In this document: in pieces, positions 60,429 through 64,000 of the stretch
Layout of the letters: every line of letters begins with the position of its first letter
How positions within the stretch are numbered: the first letter of the stretch is position 1
Assembly: GCA_964407265.1 (NCBI GenBank)
Contig: CAYOUV010000008.1
Location: forward strand, 1-64,000
DNA: 64,000 nucleotides
Reading direction: 5' to 3'
Source: CAYOUV01 sp964407265
GTDB lineage: Bacteria > Chloroflexota > Anaerolineae > Anaerolineales > Villigracilaceae
Made by a program: the position numbers and the translations under genes
The notes under the pieces: generated by a model
Told to the model about the DNA's origin: nothing
Seen by the model: the letters and a program-made list of their open reading frames with translations, nothing else
Databases searched by the model: none

Positions 60429-61412
60429 CTATGCTTTGCCTAAAACCATCGCCAGCAGCGCCATTCTAACGTAAAGCCCATACTCCATCTGCCTGAAATA
60501 CGCGGCGCGGGGATCATCATCGAAGTCGGGGCTGATCTCGCCGACGCGCGGCAATGGGTGCATGACGATCATCTCACCCTTGGCGGCCTTCATGATCTCG
60601 GGATCAATCACGTAGGCGCCTCTGACCTTCTCGTACTCGGCGGGGTCCTCGAAGCGCTCTTTCTGGACGCGGGTGACATACAGCACGTCGGTCTCGGGCA
60701 GGGGGGCGTCGAGGGTCGAATGCTCGGCCTGCGGGATACCCTTAGCAGCGACTTCGTCCATCACTTCCTTAGGCATGCGCAGGATCTCAGGCGAGACATA
60801 GTTGAGCTTGACGTCGAAGAGCGTCAGCAGGCGCGCCAGTGAGTGGACGGTACGGCCGTATTTCAGGTCGCCAAGCATGGTCACGGTCATGCCGTCGATC
60901 TGACCTGCACCGAGCTCCTCGAAAATGGTGAACGTATCCAGCAGCGCCTGGGTGGGGTGCTCGCCCACGCCGTCGCCCGCATTCAGCACGGGTTTCCTGG
61001 CTGCTTTGGCTGCAATCGCCGCCGAGCCGACTTCGGGATGGCGCAGCACGATCACGTCCGCGTAGCATTCCAGCGTGCGGATCGTATCGGGCAGGCTCTC
61101 CCCCTTCGACACGGACGAGTATTTGACTTCGTTGATCGGGATGACGCTGCCGCCCAGGCGTTCCATGGCCGCCGTGAAGGATGACGAGGTGCGCGTGGAC
61201 GGTTCGTAGAACAGGTTGGCCAGGATCTTGCCTTTCAGCAGGTCGAAGGTGCCCACGCGCTCGACCATGCCGCGCATCTCGTGCGCCACGCCGAACACAT
61301 ATTCCAGGTCGGCGCGGCTGAACTGTTTGACCGACAGAATGTCCCTGCCGTACCAGGGCGCGTGGGTGTTATCGCCAAAGGGCAAATAGGGGGATTGGGG
61401 ATCTGTTGGCAT
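60429..61412 (-). CDS. pyrB: Aspartate carbamoyltransferase, catalytic chain
   Basis: The 327-residue enzyme condenses carbamoyl phosphate and aspartate. The carbamoyl-phosphate motif STRTSSSF, the 80s loop SVSKGESLPDTIR, and the aspartate-binding LHPLPRVGEI (here MHPLPRVGEI) are present. No pyrI regulatory chain is nearby, so it is probably an unregulated trimer or pairs with dihydroorotase. ATAAGGAG precedes the ATG. It lies 107 bases after the small exported-protein gene; the gap holds four degenerate heptads. Confidence 0.94.
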   Translation of the reverse strand: MPTDPQSPYLPFGDNTHAPWYGRDILSVKQFSRADLEYVFGVAHEMRGMVERVGTFDLLKGKILANLFYEPSTRTSSSFTAAMERLGGSVIPINEVKYSSVSKGESLPDTIRTLECYADVIVLRHPEVGSAAIAAKAARKPVLNAGDGVGEHPTQALLDTFTIFEELGAGQIDGMTVTMLGDLKYGRTVHSLARLLTLFDVKLNYVSPEILRMPKEVMDEVAAKGIPQAEHSTLDAPLPETDVLYVTRVQKERFEDPAEYEKVRGAYVIDPEIMKAAKGEMIVMHPLPRVGEISPDFDDDPRAAYFRQMEYGLYVRMALLAMVLGKA

Positions 61413-61445
61413 GTTTAATCTCCTTATGGGTTTGAAGGTTTAAAT

Positions 61446-61473
61446 TTGCGACCTGTAACTTGTGACTTGGAAC
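61446..61473 (-). repeat. Four degenerate tandem heptads before pyrB
   Basis: TTGCGAC, CTGTAAC, TTGTGAC and TTGGAAC stand head to tail (consensus YTGYRAC, one differing). Such heptanucleotide arrays are known as STRR-like repeats in some bacteria. Confidence 0.6.
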
Positions 61474-61519
61474 CGCCTCGCACGCAGGGTGAGTTTGTTT
61501 CTGTTTCGATAGACATTTT

Positions 61520-61750
61520 CTATAGTATATACGGCGGACATTGCCCATGTATTGAGATGCTTCCATCCCAACATTTAATCCCACTGCTTCCACCGCCATG
61601 ATTATTCGAATTTTTCGTTGGCGTCCACAAGGATGCAAGTGTGTTCGTTGCAATGGGGGTCGGCGCGCTGAAGAATCCACCAAAGTTATTACCCCTTGCC
61701 AGCCACGGCAACAAGGCAAGCAGAAAGAGAATAAACAAAAATGACATCAT
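61520..61750 (-). CDS. Small exported protein coupled to pyrC
   Basis: The 75-76 residue product starts MSFLFILFLLALLPWLARG, a signal peptide or N-terminal anchor, and ends with two cysteines in KCWDGSISIHGQCPP. The middle is Asn/Thr/Ser/Gly-rich. The ATG overlaps the pyrC stop (ATGATG with TGA), which points to translational coupling. The composition is AT-richer than its neighbours. No function can be assigned; the C-W-D-G-S...C end resembles small disulfide-bonded modules. Confidence 0.5.
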   Translation of the reverse strand: MMSFLFILFLLALLPWLARGNNFGGFFSAPTPIATNTLASLWTPTKNSNNHGGGSSGIKCWDGSISIHGQCPPYIL

Positions 61751-62811
61751 GCTTTCACATTTCTTCCAAAACCTGACTCTGCCAGCACCTGCCCGTCTCG
61801 ATAGGCCTCCCGGCCCCGCAGTACCACCCGTGTGACGCGCCCATTGACCTGCCAGCCTTCGAAAGGCGTCCAGCCACAGCGGGAATGCAGGTCCGCAGCG
61901 TGGATCTCGTAGCCATCATTCTCGTCCACTTCGACCCAGGTCTCGGGCTGCTCAGGCAGGTGGAAGATGCGTTTGGGATTTGTGTGCAGCTTTTCGATGA
62001 CTTGGTCAATACTTAATCGTCCGTTGTGGACGGCGGTCAGCAGCAGCGGCAAAATCGTCTCCAGGCCAGGAAATCCGGGCGGCGGGTTATCGCCATCCTT
62101 TTCCGCGATGGTGTGCGGGGCGTGGTCAGTGGCGAAACAATCAATCTGGTCCAGGTTGTCCCAAAGGGCCTGCACGTCAGCTTTTGTCGCCAACCTTGGG
62201 CGAACCTCGCCGCGGCCGGGATGATCGTGCGCTATAGCTGGGATATCGCCTGCGCTCAGGAAAAGGTGATGAGGACAGACCTCGCAGGTGACCTGGATGC
62301 CTCGCTGTTTGGCAGCCTTGATCAGCAGTACTTCTTCCCTGAGCGAGATATGCGCAACGTGGACCGGACGGTCGTAGATGGCAGCAAATAAAATCGCCGC
62401 GGCCATGCTGCGGCTCTCAGAATGCACCACGATGGGATAATCCTTCGGGAATTTCTCAAAGTGCGGCATCCACAGCGACATGTCATCCAGGCGCAGCTCT
62501 CCGAAGGTCGAGTCGAGGTACATCTTCAGCCCGGCAGCCTTTGGTGCCAGTGCTGCGACCGCCTCGGCGTTATCGGGACCTGCGCCCAGGAACTGGGCGT
62601 AGTCGCAGCGGGCTTTCCGTTTAGCTGAATCCAACGCCAGATCAAGTGTGTTTGCATCGAAGATCGGCGGTTTTGTGTTCGGCATGGCCAATACCATCGT
62701 CAGGCCGCCGGCCAGGGCTGCGCAGGTCCCGCTGTCCCAGTCTTCTTTGTGGGTCTGTCCGGGTTCGCGCAGGTGTACGTGGGGATCGATCAATCCGGGG
62801 AGTCTGAGCAC
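61747..62811 (-). CDS. pyrC: Dihydroorotase
   Basis: The 354-residue zinc enzyme closes carbamoyl aspartate to dihydroorotate. GLIDPHVHLREPGQT holds the metal-binding H-x-H; KMYLDSTFG takes the place of the usual carbamylated-lysine region; CPHHLFLS and DCFATDHAPHT supply further histidines and the catalytic aspartate. It resembles the dihydroorotase domain of CAD more than E. coli PyrC. The start is GTG, with a TATAAT box just 6 bases upstream, so the mRNA is probably leaderless. It is the first gene of the pyr cluster. Confidence 0.92.
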   Translation of the reverse strand: MLRLPGLIDPHVHLREPGQTHKEDWDSGTCAALAGGLTMVLAMPNTKPPIFDANTLDLALDSAKRKARCDYAQFLGAGPDNAEAVAALAPKAAGLKMYLDSTFGELRLDDMSLWMPHFEKFPKDYPIVVHSESRSMAAAILFAAIYDRPVHVAHISLREEVLLIKAAKQRGIQVTCEVCPHHLFLSAGDIPAIAHDHPGRGEVRPRLATKADVQALWDNLDQIDCFATDHAPHTIAEKDGDNPPPGFPGLETILPLLLTAVHNGRLSIDQVIEKLHTNPKRIFHLPEQPETWVEVDENDGYEIHAADLHSRCGWTPFEGWQVNGRVTRVVLRGREAYRDGQVLAESGFGRNVKA

Positions 62812-62817
62812 GGTTTA

Positions 62818-62823
62818 ATTATA
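62818..62823 (-). promoter_or_regulatory. -10 box of pyrC, leaderless spacing
   Basis: TATAAT is followed by TAAACC and then GTG, so transcription should start at the G of the start codon. TG lies directly before the box and no good -35 is seen. Confidence 0.55.
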
Positions 62824-62845
62824 CAGAGCGCGCCATCGGCACGAT

Positions 62846-62954
62846 AAAAAATGAGAGTCGCTTTTGGCGACTCTCTGGTTTGATAATCAATGCACTTCCG
62901 GGATGCAGGCTGGGTTGTTTTTCCTTTTGAAGGACCATTTGTGCACACATATTG
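62846..62954 (-). ncRNA. Candidate small RNA or pyr leader transcript, about 108 nt
   Basis: A consensus promoter lies directly upstream and an intrinsic terminator directly downstream, with no plausible reading frame between. The RNA could form two small hairpins (TCCTT-caa-AAGGA and TGCA...TGCA) before the terminator. It may be a free small RNA or the terminated form of a pyr leader. No PyrR-binding consensus was recognised. Confidence 0.45.
62853..62875 (-). terminator. Terminator ahead of pyrC
   Basis: GAGAGTCGC and GCGACTCTC form a perfect 9-bp stem with a 5-base loop, followed on the minus strand by ATTTTTTATC. Confidence 0.85.
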
Positions 62955-62960
62955 GGGTTG

Positions 62961-62988
62961 ATTATATGCCACCCCCACAGCTTGTCAA
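62961..62988 (-). promoter_or_regulatory. Strong promoter upstream of the pyr cluster
   Basis: On the minus strand TTGACA and TATAAT, both consensus, are 16 bases apart. Transcription would start near 62954. Confidence 0.75.
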
Positions 62989-63092
62989 GGTCAATGCAAC
63001 AAATCGCGGTCAATTGCATCAAATGGATAGTATGTGGATGACAATCGTCACTAAATTGTAATCTGTGCGGATGTTACATTCAAGGGGCGTGC

Positions 63093-63098
63093 TATAAT
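63093..63098 (+). promoter_or_regulatory. Extended -10 box of icd
   Basis: TG-C-TATAAT is a perfect extended -10 element, 29 bases before the icd ATG. Extended -10 promoters need little -35, and none is clear here. Confidence 0.55.
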
Positions 63099-63127
63099 CC
63101 GCCTGACTTTTCCAAAGGAGCAAACAT

Positions 63128-64000
63128 ATGGCTTATAAGAATGTAACTGTGCCCGCAGGTGGCGCAAAAATCACAATGCAAGACGGAAAACTACAGGTTC
63201 CGGACAACCCGATCCTGCCATTTATTGAAGGCGACGGCACTGGCCGTGATATTTGGAAAGCCTCCGTGCGTGTCTTTGATGCAGCAGTTGAAAAAGCGTA
63301 CGGCGGCCAGCGCAAAATCCACTGGATGGAAGTCTATGCAGGCGAAAAATCCTTCCACAAATTCGACGATTGGCTGCCCGAAGAGACCGTTGCAGCATTC
63401 CGGGAATTTGTGGTCGGCATCAAAGGCCCGCTGACCACCCCCATCGGCGGCGGCATCCGCTCACTGAACGTCGCCCTGCGCAAACACCTGGACCTGTACG
63501 TCTGCCAGCGCCCGGTGCAGTATCTGCAAGGCGTGCCATCGCCCGTCAAACACCCCGAATACGTGGACATGGTCATCTTCCGCGAGAACACGGAAGATAT
63601 CTACACCGGCGCAGAATTCGAATACGGCACGCCCGAAAATGCCGAATTCATCGCACTGCTGAAAGAAAAATTTCCAAAGGAATATGCCAAAATCCGCTTC
63701 CCGAACACGGCCGGCATCAGCATCAAGCCGGTTTCGCGGGAAGGAACGTACCGATTGGTCCGCGCGGCGATCCGCTGGTCGCTGGATAACGGCCGCAAGG
63801 ACGTCAGCCTGGTGCACAAGGGCAACATCATGAAGTTCACCGAAGGCGCATTCCGCGGCTGGGGGTACGAGCTGGCCAAGAGCGAATTCCGCGACCAGAT
63901 CGTCACCGAACGTGAGACCTGGATCCTGGGGAACAAAGAGAAGAATCCCGGCCTGAGCGTGGAAGAGAACGCCAGGATGATCGACCCTGGTTTCGATATG
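63128..64000 (+). CDS. icd: NADP-dependent isocitrate dehydrogenase, 3' end outside window
   Basis: The 291 residues present are the N-terminal two thirds of an Icd of the usual 400-430 length. PFIEGDGTGRDIW, the phosphorylatable serine region TTPIGGGIRSLNVALRKHLDLYVCQRPV and FRENTEDIYTGAEF are all typical of the NADP enzyme of the TCA cycle. KPVSREGTYRLVRAAIRWSLDN and the lysine in LVHKGNIMKFTEGAF also fit. AAAGGAG lies 7 bases before the ATG. It is divergent from the pyr cluster across a gap of about 317 bases that holds the candidate RNA. Confidence 0.93.
   Translation, partial: MAYKNVTVPAGGAKITMQDGKLQVPDNPILPFIEGDGTGRDIWKASVRVFDAAVEKAYGGQRKIHWMEVYAGEKSFHKFDDWLPEETVAAFREFVVGIKGPLTTPIGGGIRSLNVALRKHLDLYVCQRPVQYLQGVPSPVKHPEYVDMVIFRENTEDIYTGAEFEYGTPENAEFIALLKEKFPKEYAKIRFPNTAGISIKPVSREGTYRLVRAAIRWSLDNGRKDVSLVHKGNIMKFTEGAFRGWGYELAKSEFRDQIVTERETWILGNKEKNPGLSVEENARMIDPGFDM

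Noticed and set aside
62819..63022. A 67-codon minus-strand frame upstream of pyrC
   Set aside because: It runs through the promoter and terminator, has no ribosome binding site and poor codon use. The stretch is better explained as a non-coding RNA.
62812..63127. Replication origin next to icd
   Set aside because: The gap has only one near-match to a DnaA box (TCATCCACA) and no box cluster or AT-rich unwinding region. The parS pair and dnaN make an origin somewhere nearby possible, but not here on present evidence.

Overview
The window is high-GC bacterial chromosome, most likely from the Chloroflexota, class Anaerolineae. This rests on the mix of families: Thr/Pro/Ala-rich lipoprotein linkers, a giant alpha-2-macroglobulin-like lipoprotein, the MoxR/DUF58/transglutaminase trio, a SpoIIIAA-like ATPase with R3H domain, PdxST, an orphan AmmeMemoRadiSam enzyme and a Mycobacterium-type PyrF. 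No rRNA, tRNA, CRISPR array, transposase or integrase gene was seen.

Layout. Bases 1-2570 are the most accessory-looking part: short genes, an integron attC-like site, and a methyltransferase and racemase with AT-richer codon use than their neighbours. From 2571 to 10747 come a cysteine-desulfurase-like enzyme, a tungstate ABC transporter with its own fused regulator (minus strand) and a D-xylose-type ABC transporter (plus). A universal stress protein, MobA and a MoxR-DUF58-transglutaminase operon follow to 16.6 kb, then a radical SAM enzyme and a complete oligopeptide ABC operon (17.9-24.1 kb) whose second permease carries an inserted binding-protein-like domain. A 1951-residue macroglobulin-like lipoprotein fills 24.5-30.3 kb.

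From 30.4 to 38.8 kb lie mostly housekeeping genes on the minus strand (rhomboid, gmk, LCP protein, tmk, R3H ATPase, pdxT, pdxS). A plus-strand set at 38.9-44.0 kb (GntR regulator, SPFH protein, SdpI-like protein, ABC-2 exporter, DUF4177 protein, YhfC-type membrane protease) looks like an envelope-defence module. Two near-perfect parS sites flank its SdpI-like gene, and dnaN lies 5.4 kb beyond the second one, so this may be an origin-proximal region. After dnaN come a large DUF5671 membrane protein, oligoendopeptidase F, glutamate dehydrogenase, gatB and an enoyl-CoA hydratase.

The end (57.1-62.8 kb) is a de novo pyrimidine cluster (pyrC, a small exported protein, pyrB, pyrF, pyrE, a hypothetical gene, pyrD). 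It is preceded by a strong promoter and terminator pair that could make a short RNA of about 108 nt. The window closes inside icd.

Signals that annotation pipelines usually omit: four genes with a -10 box exactly six bases before the start codon (probable leaderless mRNAs), five TACAAT boxes (mostly 8 bp apart) in the GntR promoter, strong hairpins after the binding-protein gene in all three ABC importer operons, and dispersed repeats in the pyr cluster, one of which encodes the C-terminus of PyrF.
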